From DASQHW01 sp038209365 (GTDB taxonomy: Bacteria; Actinomycetota; Acidimicrobiia; IMCC26256; PALSA-610), in the NCBI GenBank assembly GCA_038209365.1, contig JBBQXS010000026.1:1-59455 (forward strand): a stretch of 59,455 nucleotides of DNA. The letters are read 5' to 3'. The translations under genes and the position numbers were made by a program. This document shows positions 51,414-59,039 of this stretch, one piece after another. Position 1 is the stretch's first letter. The number at the start of each line of letters is the position of its first letter. Under the pieces are notes generated by a model. It saw only the letters and a program-made list of their open reading frames with translations. It searched no databases and was not told the origin of the DNA.

Positions 51414-52349
51414 ATGAGCGCCACGTTCGCAGGCGTCGTACCGGTGCCTGCCGGTGACGGCGAGACCGTCGTCGCACCTCCCGGGAATGGACCCGGATAC
51501 TGGGCCGGCGGTCCGAGCGCGGTGGCGACGGCGGATGGCATCTACTTGGCGTACCGGTTGCGCAGACCGGTGGACATGGGCCGCGGATACGCGATCGTCG
51601 TGGCTCACTCCGCGGACGGTGTCGCACTGCGACCGCTGGTCACCCTGACCAAAGAGCAGTTCGCGACTGCTTCCTTCGAGCGCCCCGCGCTGGTCTCGTG
51701 TCCCGGCGGTGGATGGCGACTGTTCGTCAGCTGCTCGACGCGCGGGACCAAACACTGGTGGATCGACGCGATCGAGGCGGACGATCCGCGAGAATTCGAC
51801 GCGAGCACTCGCCGCACGGTTTTTCCGGGTGATCAGCTCACCGCCGTGAAAGACCCTGTGATCTCGGCGGACGAGAACGGCTGGCGCGCGTGGGTGTGCT
51901 GCCATCCCCTCGACGACCCCGACGCGACCGACCGCATGTACACGCGTGACGCGACGAGTGACGACGGCTGGTCGTGGACATGGGGCCAAGTGGTCCTGGG
52001 TGGTCGGCCGGATGCCTGGGATGCGCGCGGCGCCCGCGTCAGCGAAGTCCTTGTCGATCGGGACCCTCCTGTTGCGTACTACGACGGACGCGCAAACGCC
52101 GCAGAGAACTGGAAGGAACGGACGGGCCTCGCCGTTGCGGACCACGACGGTACCTTCGCGTCTGTCTCGGACGAACCGGCGGCCGCCTCCCCGCACGGTC
52201 ACCGTGGTCTGCGCTACGTCAGCGTCGTCCGGGTAGCGGATGGTTACCGGCTGTACTACGAAGCGTGCCGGGCGGACGGAGCGCACGAGCTGCGCACAGA
52301 GCTCGTCCCCGGCGAAGCGTCAGGTCATCGCGCGACGCTCAGCTCCTGA
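51414..52349 (+). CDS. GH43-like five-bladed beta-propeller protein
   Basis: A 311-residue protein without a signal peptide. Its opening, GNGPGYWAGGPSAVATADGI, then YLAYRLRRPVDMGRGYAIVV, is typical of a group of glycosidase-like propellers (GH43/DUF377-related). Later blades include VKDPVISADENGWRAWVCCH, then EVLVDRDPPVAYYDGRANAA and GLRYVSVVRVADGYRLYYEA. It would bind or cleave a polysaccharide, but catalytic acids cannot be confirmed. The start at 51414 gives the first blade. It overlaps the convergent sulfotransferase gene by 25 bp. Confidence 0.72.
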   Translation: MSATFAGVVPVPAGDGETVVAPPGNGPGYWAGGPSAVATADGIYLAYRLRRPVDMGRGYAIVVAHSADGVALRPLVTLTKEQFATASFERPALVSCPGGGWRLFVSCSTRGTKHWWIDAIEADDPREFDASTRRTVFPGDQLTAVKDPVISADENGWRAWVCCHPLDDPDATDRMYTRDATSDDGWSWTWGQVVLGGRPDAWDARGARVSEVLVDRDPPVAYYDGRANAAENWKERTGLAVADHDGTFASVSDEPAAASPHGHRGLRYVSVVRVADGYRLYYEACRADGAHELRTELVPGEASGHRATLSS

Positions 52350-53284
52350 CGCGTCGCGAACGCGCCCCGACCGTGATCCGAGAGCCAAGAGTCATATCTG
52401 TGGCCGGTCAGCGACTCGAGACGGTGAATGTCGTCGGCGAAATATCGCACGAGGAACCGGCGGTGTTCGCCTGGCAGCCTTGGTCGTGTGGTGCCGTCGC
52501 GCTGCAGGGCCCAAATGAGCGGGAGACTCAGCTTGCGCCACAGTTGCGGTGGGACGTATGCGGCCGCCTCGGCTCCCGCACGCACGATACGAGCGAGCGC
52601 GTGGTTTCGACGTGAGGGCTCCACGAAGTTTCGTGAGTTCTCGGGTGGCACGAGAGCCAGGAGATTCTGCTCGATGCCGAGGAAGGCACAGATCGCGTTC
52701 AGCGTTTCGACCGGCGTATCGACCAGCTCTTTGTAGCGGAGGATGTGTACTTGGTCGCGAGGAAAGAGCCGGAACAGATGCTCGAGCTGTGACGCGTACA
52801 GCCCGAGTCTGCGGTAGTGCCAAAATGGCGCCCATCCCGCTGCGACCCGTTCGTCTTCCAGCTTGCACGCAGTGAGAAAGTCGTCGACCGGCTCGAGGCC
52901 GTCGGACCAGGCGTGCATCCAGTTGGAGTACGCGCGATCGACGGGATCCCGCAGGACGACGACCATCTGAACACTCGGCAGGAGCTCGGCGATTCGCAAG
53001 TGCGCGGCCCTGTCGTAGTGGTAGAAGGGCGTGCTCTCGCCGCGGCGAGCGTGCGGTGGCGCGTCGGCGAAGAGATCCTCGTAGTCGCGTTGACGCCAGA
53101 TCCACTCCTGCACGCTGTGTGCGTCGCCGGGTCCCGCTTGCCGTTCGGGGCGACGCCCGTCACACAGGAAGAACTTGGGCTCCTTGATCGGAGAGAAGTA
53201 GAGCTCCGGATGCCGCGCCAGCGCTGCGTGCAGCGCGGTCGTGCCGGCCTTCGGAGCACCGATGATCAGGAAGTCGGGCAGCAC
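52325..53284 (-). CDS. Sulfotransferase
   Basis: A 319-residue PAPS-dependent sulfotransferase. The 5'-phosphosulfate loop is LIIGAPKAGTTALHAALARH and the 3'-phosphate-binding region is VVVLRDPVDRAYSNWMHAW. Further conserved parts are FFLCDGRRPERQAG and ILRYKELVDTPVETLNAIC. It transfers sulfate to carbohydrates or peptides. The start is GTG at 53284, with GGGGAGG nine bases upstream; the longer open frame to 53872 is antisense-like filler over the neighbouring coiled-coil gene and is not supported. Confidence 0.88.
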   Translation of the reverse strand: MLPDFLIIGAPKAGTTALHAALARHPELYFSPIKEPKFFLCDGRRPERQAGPGDAHSVQEWIWRQRDYEDLFADAPPHARRGESTPFYHYDRAAHLRIAELLPSVQMVVVLRDPVDRAYSNWMHAWSDGLEPVDDFLTACKLEDERVAAGWAPFWHYRRLGLYASQLEHLFRLFPRDQVHILRYKELVDTPVETLNAICAFLGIEQNLLALVPPENSRNFVEPSRRNHALARIVRAGAEAAAYVPPQLWRKLSLPLIWALQRDGTTRPRLPGEHRRFLVRYFADDIHRLESLTGHRYDSWLSDHGRGAFATRQELSVAR

Positions 53285-53429
53285 GGCGGAACCTCCCCAG
53301 CGGGTCTCGCGGCGAAACTCTAGTAAGTCACGAGGCCGTGGGAACGTCGATGCGCCGAGCTCCCTCAGACAGGAAGCAGAAACGAGGTCTACGTCCCTCC
53401 TCGCGTGATGGTCGTCGCCGCCGCAACGG

Positions 53430-54065
53430 TCATTTCGATTTGCGTGCGGTTTTGGTGTCTTGGAGCTTCTCGTCGAGATCTTTGACGCGGCCTTTGGCGG
53501 CGACGGCTTTGCGTTCGTGCTGGAGCGCGTCACGCTCGGCCGCGATCCGGGTCGCCCGTGCGGCACGGTCCTCACGATCGACGATCCTCTCCTCGATCGT
53601 CTCGACCTGTGCCGCTTCCTCGCGCTTGCGCGCGCCTTCTTCGGCGACGCGGCGCTTCTCCTCGACGCGTTCGCGTTCCAACGCCGCCTCCCGTTGATCC
53701 GCGTGCCTCTGCACCTCTCGACGGTGCTGCTCGTCGATCTGGCGACGCTGCGCGAACTCGGCGTCGGCGCCCGCCTTGCGCTGCGCGGCCACCGCGTCCA
53801 GCTCGACCGCCTTGCGGAGCTGCGCGACCCGAGCCTGCCCGACCCGCCCATCCTGGACGAGCTCCTCGTCACGCAAGATCGATCCCGCGAACTGCTTCAC
53901 CGTCGCTTCGAACGCATCGAACGCGATCGCGGGTGGCCACTCGACATCGTGGTCACCCCGCCGGACGACCGCCTCCACCGCATCCAGGGGAAGACGCGCC
54001 GTACGCAACCATGTACGCACGACCGTGCGGGGAATCCGTTGCATCTGCATGGAAAGTGTCCTCAT
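53430..54065 (-). CDS. Charged coiled-coil protein (IF2-like actinobacterial family)
   Basis: A 211-residue protein. The N-terminal 70 residues (TVVRTWLRTARLPLDAVEAV, then FEATVKQFAGSILRDEELVQ) resemble the short N-terminal domain of actinobacterial proteins often misannotated as IF2-like. The rest is an almost unbroken charged coiled coil (RREVQRHADQREAALERERV, then EEAAQVETIEERIVDREDRA). The function is unknown, perhaps stress or membrane associated. Its ATG overlaps the stop of the CsbD-like gene (ATGA), so the two are translated together. Confidence 0.78.
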   Translation of the reverse strand: MRTLSMQMQRIPRTVVRTWLRTARLPLDAVEAVVRRGDHDVEWPPAIAFDAFEATVKQFAGSILRDEELVQDGRVGQARVAQLRKAVELDAVAAQRKAGADAEFAQRRQIDEQHRREVQRHADQREAALERERVEEKRRVAEEGARKREEAAQVETIEERIVDREDRAARATRIAAERDALQHERKAVAAKGRVKDLDEKLQDTKTARKSK

Positions 54066-54571
54066 TTTCCAGTCCGGTCCGTCGAGCTGTCGAGCACCTC
54101 GGCAGTCGCGCGGGCCTTGTCGGCTTCTTGTTCGATCCGGGTCGCGCTGCGGAGTCGCTCGGCCCGGGCAGCCGCCGCCCGCGCCTCGTCGGCGTCGACC
54201 GTCGCCTCCTGAGCTTGCGCTTGCCGCTCGACCGCCATCTCCCGTTGGGCGTGCTCGCGCTCGACACGCGCTTCGGACTCGCGCCGCTCCCGCTCGAGCC
54301 TCGCCTCACGCACCTCCGCGGACTCCTCGGCAACGAGCCGCTGCTCCTCCGCCGCGAGCTCACGTTCCCGAGCCGTGATCTCCGCCCCGGCCCTCTCCTG
54401 CGCAGCCTCATCGTCGAGGCGGGCCGCGTCCTTTATCGCATCCGCCTTGCGTTCGTGCAACTCACCCTCACGCTTCAATTCCTCATCACCAAACACCGAA
54501 CCCGCAACCTGTTTCGCCTTGCCCTTCACACGCTCGACAAAACCGCCGTCATCCGAACTGTCCTGTCCCAT
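54062..54571 (-). CDS. CsbD-like stress protein with coiled-coil tail
   Basis: A 169-residue protein. The N-terminal 60 residues contain the CsbD-type segment GFVERVKGKAKQVAGSVFGD, then EELKREGELHERKADA. The remainder is a charged coiled coil (AEEQRLVAEESAEVREARLE, then AAARAERLRSATRIEQEADK). CsbD proteins are sigma-B-controlled general stress proteins in Bacillus. The start at 54571 has GAGGAGACTT before the ATG. It is the first gene of a two-gene operon with the IF2-like coiled-coil protein. Confidence 0.82.
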   Translation of the reverse strand: MGQDSSDDGGFVERVKGKAKQVAGSVFGDEELKREGELHERKADAIKDAARLDDEAAQERAGAEITARERELAAEEQRLVAEESAEVREARLERERRESEARVEREHAQREMAVERQAQAQEATVDADEARAAAARAERLRSATRIEQEADKARATAEVLDSSTDRTGK

Positions 54572-55139
54572 AAGTCTCCTCAAACAAAAAGGACGCGATC
54601 GACCCCCAAAAGAATCGCATCGCGCCCGGGTGCTCTTCCTACCCGCGCGAATGCGGAGGCACGCACCCACCGGACACTCGATCAGCCGGCGCCGCGTTCC
54701 GAGAGGAGCGAGTCGCGGGAGAGATCTTCGTCCCGCTCCGAGTCGTCACCCGAAAGAAGCGCGCCCACGCGGGCGACGAAGTGGAGAACGTACGAACAAA
54801 GCGTCATCGGACCTCACTGGAGAGCGCCATCACATCAAGACGAGGGAGTTCATTCCCCACGGAGCGAACGTGCGAACGCTCCAACAACGTCCCCGACCTT
54901 GCGTCACAATCGCGTCCATCACACGCTCGGACGTGACGCGCGTCGTCGCGTCGTCGCGTCGGTGGGCTTCTCGACGCGCGCGGGAGTTCGTGTCGTGCGC
55001 TTAACAACGTTGCGAGCGGGTAGTCACGTGCGGAGCATTCGAAGTGAAGTTCGACAGGCCAGCGAGCACAAAGGGTGAAGACGTCCGCGTCCGGTGCCTC
55101 GAATGGCAACAGATCCTCGACAAGGTTCAAGGAGGTGTC
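54572..55139. other. Divergent intergenic region between two stress operons
   Basis: A 568-bp gap between the CsbD-like operon (leftward) and the envelope operon (rightward). No supported gene is present; open frames here are shadows. A short CGTCGTCG-type run occurs at about 54937-54962. Both promoters must lie here; I see no motif clear enough to name. Confidence 0.5.
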
Positions 55140-55805
55140 ATGACGAAGCTGGATGAGGGTTCAGACGGGAATGCACGGCAGGCGGCCGCCCAAGCCGTGT
55201 CGAGTGCTGCCGAGCAGAGCAAGCAGGTGGCAGAGACAGCATCTGAGAGCGCCAAAGAGGTAGCGCAGACCGCAAAAGAACAGGCGTCGCAGATCGCGTC
55301 CGAAGTTGCAGACCAGGGCAAGAACTTGCTCCACGAAGCCAAGGGTCAGCTCACACACCAAGCCCGGGCGCAGACCGAGCAGCTCTCGGAAGCGATGCGC
55401 ACGATCGGGGGACAGGCGATGGCGTTGGCCGATGGCCGCGCCAACGAGGCGGGCGCGGTCGGTGAGTACACCCGTCAGGCGGCCACGAAACTGTCGGAAC
55501 TCGCCAACCGTGTCGAGGAGCGCGGCTTCGAGGGCGTGATACGCGATGTCGAAGATTTCGCGCGGCGTCGACCGGGCACGTTCTTGTTGGGTGCCGCCGT
55601 AGCCGGTTTTGCGATAGGGCGCATCTTCCGCGGCGCGGCGGCCGCGAGCGGGGAACGCGGCTCCGCCGAGGCGACGAAGGCGATTCCGGCAACGACGGGG
55701 GACGTTCACGCGAACCTGGCGTTGCAGTCGCGGGCTGTCGCGCCCGACCCGGCCCCGCCAGAAGCCTCGCTCGAGCGGCCGACACCGTTGACTCCGGGGA
55801 GGTGA
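55140..55805 (+). CDS. Coiled-coil envelope protein with C-terminal TM helix
   Basis: A 221-residue protein. The N-terminal two thirds form an Ala/Gln/Glu-rich amphipathic helix, SAAEQSKQVAETASESAKE, then VAQTAKEQASQIASEVADQ. A conserved-looking block follows, ANRVEERGFEGVIRDVEDFA, then RRRPGTFLLGAAVAGFAIGR, which contains one TM helix. It resembles apolipoprotein/LEA-like and nutrient-deprivation-type proteins of Actinobacteria. AAGGAGG lies four bases before the ATG. It is the first gene of a three-gene operon; the role is probably envelope stabilisation under stress (inference). Confidence 0.75.
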   Translation: MTKLDEGSDGNARQAAAQAVSSAAEQSKQVAETASESAKEVAQTAKEQASQIASEVADQGKNLLHEAKGQLTHQARAQTEQLSEAMRTIGGQAMALADGRANEAGAVGEYTRQAATKLSELANRVEERGFEGVIRDVEDFARRRPGTFLLGAAVAGFAIGRIFRGAAAASGERGSAEATKAIPATTGDVHANLALQSRAVAPDPAPPEASLERPTPLTPGR

Positions 55806-55810
55806 GCGCG

Positions 55811-56263
55811 ATGAGTGACCTGGGACGGCGTGGACCAGCGTCGCCGCCGACGGATGTGAAGCCGTCGGACGGCATCAGTGAACGGGACGAGCGCGGTCTG
55901 GGTGAGCTCGTCAAGGAGATGACGAGCGAGTTGAGCGAGCTCTTCCGCAAAGAGATCGCGCTCGCCAAAGTCGAAACCAAAGAGGAAGCCGCGAAGGCCG
56001 CCAAGGCCGGCGGCATCTTCGCAGGGGCGGGGCTCGCGGGCTGGCTGGCGGTCATCTTCTTGTCGTTCGCGCTGGCCTGGGTGCTCGATGCCGTCATGCC
56101 TCGCTGGCTGGCCTTCTTCCTTGTGGGGTTGGTGTACGCCGCGGCGGCAGCGGTGTTGTTCCTGCAAGGCCGTAAGACGGCCAAAAGCATCAATCCCGTT
56201 CCCGAACAGACTGTCGGGACCCTGAAGGAGGACCTGCAATGGGCCAAAGCGCAGAAGAGCTAA
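55811..56263 (+). CDS. Phage-holin-like membrane protein (DUF1469/holin superfamily III)
   Basis: A 150-residue protein. An amphipathic N-terminal helix (LGELVKEMTSELSELFRKEI, then ALAKVETKEEAAKAAKAGG) precedes two TM helices, AGAGLAGWLAVIFLSFALAW and WLAFFLVGLVYAAAAAVLFL. The tail ends TVGTLKEDLQWAKAQK. This is the actinobacterial putative holin-superfamily protein, which is chromosomal and not tied to a phage here. GGGGAGGTG lies before the ATG at 55811 (the preceding GTG at 55802 is part of that site). It overlaps the next gene by 25 bp. Confidence 0.85.
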   Translation: MSDLGRRGPASPPTDVKPSDGISERDERGLGELVKEMTSELSELFRKEIALAKVETKEEAAKAAKAGGIFAGAGLAGWLAVIFLSFALAWVLDAVMPRWLAFFLVGLVYAAAAAVLFLQGRKTAKSINPVPEQTVGTLKEDLQWAKAQKS

Positions 56264-56874
56264 GACGGGATATCGAGCGCACCCGCGATGGGTTGGGTGA
56301 GACCTTCGACGCCATCGGCAACCGCGTCAGCCCGGGCCGAATTGTGCAGCGACGCAAGAACGCGGTTCGCAGCCGGTTCCGGGGGATGAAGGACGCGGTG
56401 ATGGGCACCGCCCACGACGCCTACGGTTCCACGGCAGACCGCGTCGGCGGTGTCGCCGAGTCGGCGCACGACGTCGCCGACCGCGCCGGAACGATGGCCG
56501 GCTCCGCCGTGAGCACGGTCGCGGACGCTCCCGAGGCGGCGCGTCGACAGACCCGGGGCAATCCGCTGGCCGCGGGTGTGATCGCCTTCAGCGGAGGATT
56601 GCTCGTGGCGGCGCTGTTGCCCGCCTCCGAACCCGAGCAGCACGCCGCGTCGGCGTTGCAAGATCACCTCGAGCCCCTGAAAGAACGCGCGATCGAGGCC
56701 GGCCAGGAGATCAAGGACAACCTGCAAGAGAGCGCGCAAGAAGCGGTCGAGTCGGTGAAAGAAACTGCCACCTCCGCCGCCGACGAGCTCAAGGGCCAAG
56801 CCGAGTCCGCGAGCACAGCAGTGAAGGAGCAAGCGCAGTCCGCTACCCAGCAGGTGAAGGAGCAGGCCACCTGA
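56239..56874 (+). CDS. DUF3618 membrane protein with amphipathic repeat tail
   Basis: A 211-residue protein. The N-terminus AEELRRDIERTRDGLGETFD, then AIGNRVSPGRIVQRRKNAVR, is the DUF3618 domain. A hydrophobic segment (NPLAAGVIAFSGGLLVAALLP) is followed by 11-residue repeats of the LEA type (EQAQSATQQVKE, VKETATSAADELKG). DUF3618 proteins usually occur beside holin-like proteins in Actinobacteria. Third gene of the operon, translationally overlapped by the second; GGAGG precedes the ATG. Confidence 0.85.
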   Translation: MGQSAEELRRDIERTRDGLGETFDAIGNRVSPGRIVQRRKNAVRSRFRGMKDAVMGTAHDAYGSTADRVGGVAESAHDVADRAGTMAGSAVSTVADAPEAARRQTRGNPLAAGVIAFSGGLLVAALLPASEPEQHAASALQDHLEPLKERAIEAGQEIKDNLQESAQEAVESVKETATSAADELKGQAESASTAVKEQAQSATQQVKEQAT

Positions 56875-56877
56875 TGG

Positions 56878-58098
56878 TCACGTCGAAGGGGGCGGGCCGG
56901 GGATCTTCAGCACCACGACGGCAATGTCGTCTCGGGGCAGCCCGGCTTGGAAGTCGACCGCCTCGTCTACGATGCGGTCGGCAATATGTGCGGCGTCATC
57001 GGTGCGATATGACACGAGCAGCCTCCTCGTCCGCACATCGCCGAAGAACGCTCGCTCGCGCCGTGCTTCGGTAACTCCGTCGGTGTGGAAGAACACGACG
57101 TCGGCAGGGGCAAGCTGCACCGTGGCATCGTGCAGGTCGGGAGCATCGAGGACGCCGAGCAGGGTTCCCGGGCGGCCAATGGTGTCGACACTCCCATCGC
57201 GGGTGGCTCGTAGCGGCAGCGGATGGCCCCCCGATGCGATGGTAACGCTGCATTCACCTCGGCTATTACTTTGGACCCGGGCGTAGACGACCGTAAGAAA
57301 ACGGTCGATGTGCTGGTTGAGGAGTGCTTGGTTCAGTGTGGTGAGGACCGCGCTCGGCTGTCGTGTCTGCATTGCCGCGGTTCTGATGGTGTAGCGCGCC
57401 AGTGCGGTGACTTTCGCGGCCTCGACGCCCTTGCCACAGACATCGCCGAGCACGACGACCCAGTCGTTGGGACCCGTTTCGAACACGTCGTAGAAGTCGC
57501 CGCCGACCTCATCGCCCCGGCCGGCCGGTCGGTATGTCGCCGCGACATCGAGGCCGGGAATCTCGGGCGGCGTCGGCGGGATGAAACTCTCCTGCAGGGT
57601 CTGCGCCAAGGCGCGGGCACGGGCCTCGGAAGCCTCCGCGGCGTGGCGCGCGCGGAGCAGTTCCCGTTCGTACGCCCTGCGGTCGGTGGCGTCGAACACG
57701 GTGGTGCGCACGAGCACCGGCTCTCCGGCATCGTTTTGCTTGAGGACACAGTTGATCAGTGCCGGCAGTTGGGAGCCGTCTGTGCGGCGAAAGTCGACCG
57801 CGACCTGTACTTGACTCTGCATCTGCAGCAGTGGCGCAATATGGGTTTCGTACAACATACGGTCACCGGCACTGAGGAGATCCTGCAGTCGCACTCGGCT
57901 GAGCAGGTCGTCGCGCCGATGGCCGGTCCAGGCGAGAAAGGTCTCGTTCACCTTGATGATCGTGCCGTTCGGCAGCGTCGACACGTAGCCGCACGGCGCA
58001 CGCTCGTAGAGATCTTCGACGCTGTCTTCGAGCAGCGCCTCGTACGGCGGATCGAACCCCGCCCCCGTGCTGCGATCTCGGGGCACTCCTGCGACCAC
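56878..58098 (-). CDS. rsbP: PAS-PP2C serine phosphatase, RsbP-like
   Basis: A 406-residue cytoplasmic protein. A PAS domain (about 28-140): YERAPCGYVSTLPNGTIIKV, then FLAWTGHRRDDLLSRVRLQD. A coiled linker (about 145-170) leads to a SpoIIE-type phosphatase (about 180-400): GGDFYDVFETG, VLGDVCGKGVEAAK, SGGHPLPLRA, FFHTDGVTEARRE and DDIAVVVLK, retaining the metal aspartates. The PAS-linker-PP2C order is that of Bacillus RsbP, which dephosphorylates the anti-sigma antagonist on energy stress. The gene starts nine bases after the stop of the RsbQ homologue, the same gene order as in Bacillus. It converges with the DUF3618 gene. Confidence 0.88.
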   Translation of the reverse strand: MVAGVPRDRSTGAGFDPPYEALLEDSVEDLYERAPCGYVSTLPNGTIIKVNETFLAWTGHRRDDLLSRVRLQDLLSAGDRMLYETHIAPLLQMQSQVQVAVDFRRTDGSQLPALINCVLKQNDAGEPVLVRTTVFDATDRRAYERELLRARHAAEASEARARALAQTLQESFIPPTPPEIPGLDVAATYRPAGRGDEVGGDFYDVFETGPNDWVVVLGDVCGKGVEAAKVTALARYTIRTAAMQTRQPSAVLTTLNQALLNQHIDRFLTVVYARVQSNSRGECSVTIASGGHPLPLRATRDGSVDTIGRPGTLLGVLDAPDLHDATVQLAPADVVFFHTDGVTEARRERAFFGDVRTRRLLVSYRTDDAAHIADRIVDEAVDFQAGLPRDDIAVVVLKIPGPPPST

Positions 58099-58107
58099 CT
58101 AGAAGAC

Positions 58108-58899
58108 CTATAAGAAGGCTTTGATGGCAGCGATCGTTTCGGCGGGGGCGCTCAGGTTGGGGCAATGGCCGGTCGCGGTCATCAACACGAGCTCACTGTC
58201 GGGTATCTGCCCATGCACGTACTCTCCGACAGATCGGGGAGCGAGGGCATCCTCTGCGCACTGGAGGATGAGGGTCGGCGTTTTGAGCCGCTGCAGGTCG
58301 TCTCGGTTGTCGGACAAGAAGGTGACGGCCGCGAAGTGTTTCGCGATCTCGGGGTCCGTGCGACAAAAACTGTTGCTCAGCTCCGACGCGAGTTCGGGAC
58401 GGTCGCCGTTGCCCATGATCACGGGCGCGATCGCTTGCGACCATCCGAAGTAGTTGCTGTCAAGCGAGTCGAGCAGTGCGTCGATGTCTTGTTGCCTGAA
58501 GCCACCGACGTAGTCACGATCATCGATGTATCGCGGTGACGGTCCGACCAGGATCAGTTTCGCGAATCGATCGGGATCGCTGATCGCGGCGAGGATCCCG
58601 ATCATTGCGCTCACCGAGTGACCGACAAAGATGGTGTTCGTGAGCTCCAGCTCGCGGTAGATCTGTAGCACGTCGTCGGCATATCCCTGCAGCGCGCCGT
58701 AGCGTTCGCGGGAGTACGCGTCGAGGTCCGACCCTCCCGCCCCGACGTGATCGAACGCGACGATCCGATGCGTATCTTCAAAGGCCGGGGTAACGAACCG
58801 CCACATGTGTTGATCGCACCCGAACCCGTGGGCGAAGACCATGGCCGGCGCGTCGTAGCTGCCGGAGACCATGACGTTGTTGCGCATCAGGACGCTCAT
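58108..58899 (-). CDS. rsbQ: RsbQ-like alpha/beta hydrolase
   Basis: A 263-residue hydrolase that closely follows Bacillus RsbQ along its length: MVFAHGFGCDQHMWRFV, IVAFDHVGAGGSDLDAYS, NTIFVGHSVSAMIGILAA, LILVGPSPRYIDDRDYVGGF, then LILQCAEDALAPRSVGEYVH and MTATGHCPNLSAP. The catalytic Ser is in GHSVS, the Asp in CAEDALAP and the His in ATGHCPN. RsbQ binds RsbP and is needed for RsbP activity in energy-stress signalling; it is also a relative of the plant strigolactone/karrikin receptors D14/KAI2. A hydrophobic ligand is suspected for the family. It is the first gene of a two-gene operon. Confidence 0.9.
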   Translation of the reverse strand: MSVLMRNNVMVSGSYDAPAMVFAHGFGCDQHMWRFVTPAFEDTHRIVAFDHVGAGGSDLDAYSRERYGALQGYADDVLQIYRELELTNTIFVGHSVSAMIGILAAISDPDRFAKLILVGPSPRYIDDRDYVGGFRQQDIDALLDSLDSNYFGWSQAIAPVIMGNGDRPELASELSNSFCRTDPEIAKHFAAVTFLSDNRDDLQRLKTPTLILQCAEDALAPRSVGEYVHGQIPDSELVLMTATGHCPNLSAPAETIAAIKAFL

Positions 58900-59039
58900 C
58901 GCGGGTCACACTACCGAGCAGGATCTGAGCTCCATAGTGCGCGTCCAGTTCGCCGGACGTCTCAGGACGGCGAGGAACGCCTCGCGTGTGACCGCCGGGG
59001 CCCGGCTGCGGTCGCGCGACGACAGTGCCTGGGCGATTC

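Noticed and set aside
53285..53872. N-terminal extension of the sulfotransferase frame
   Set aside because: Ser/Arg-rich sequence that is only another frame of the coiled-coil gene; GTG 53284 has a strong ribosome site and gives the normal N-terminus.
55811..56263. Evidence for a prophage from the holin-like protein
   Set aside because: This family is chromosomal and common beside DUF3618 in Actinobacteria; no lysin, capsid or integrase gene is near.
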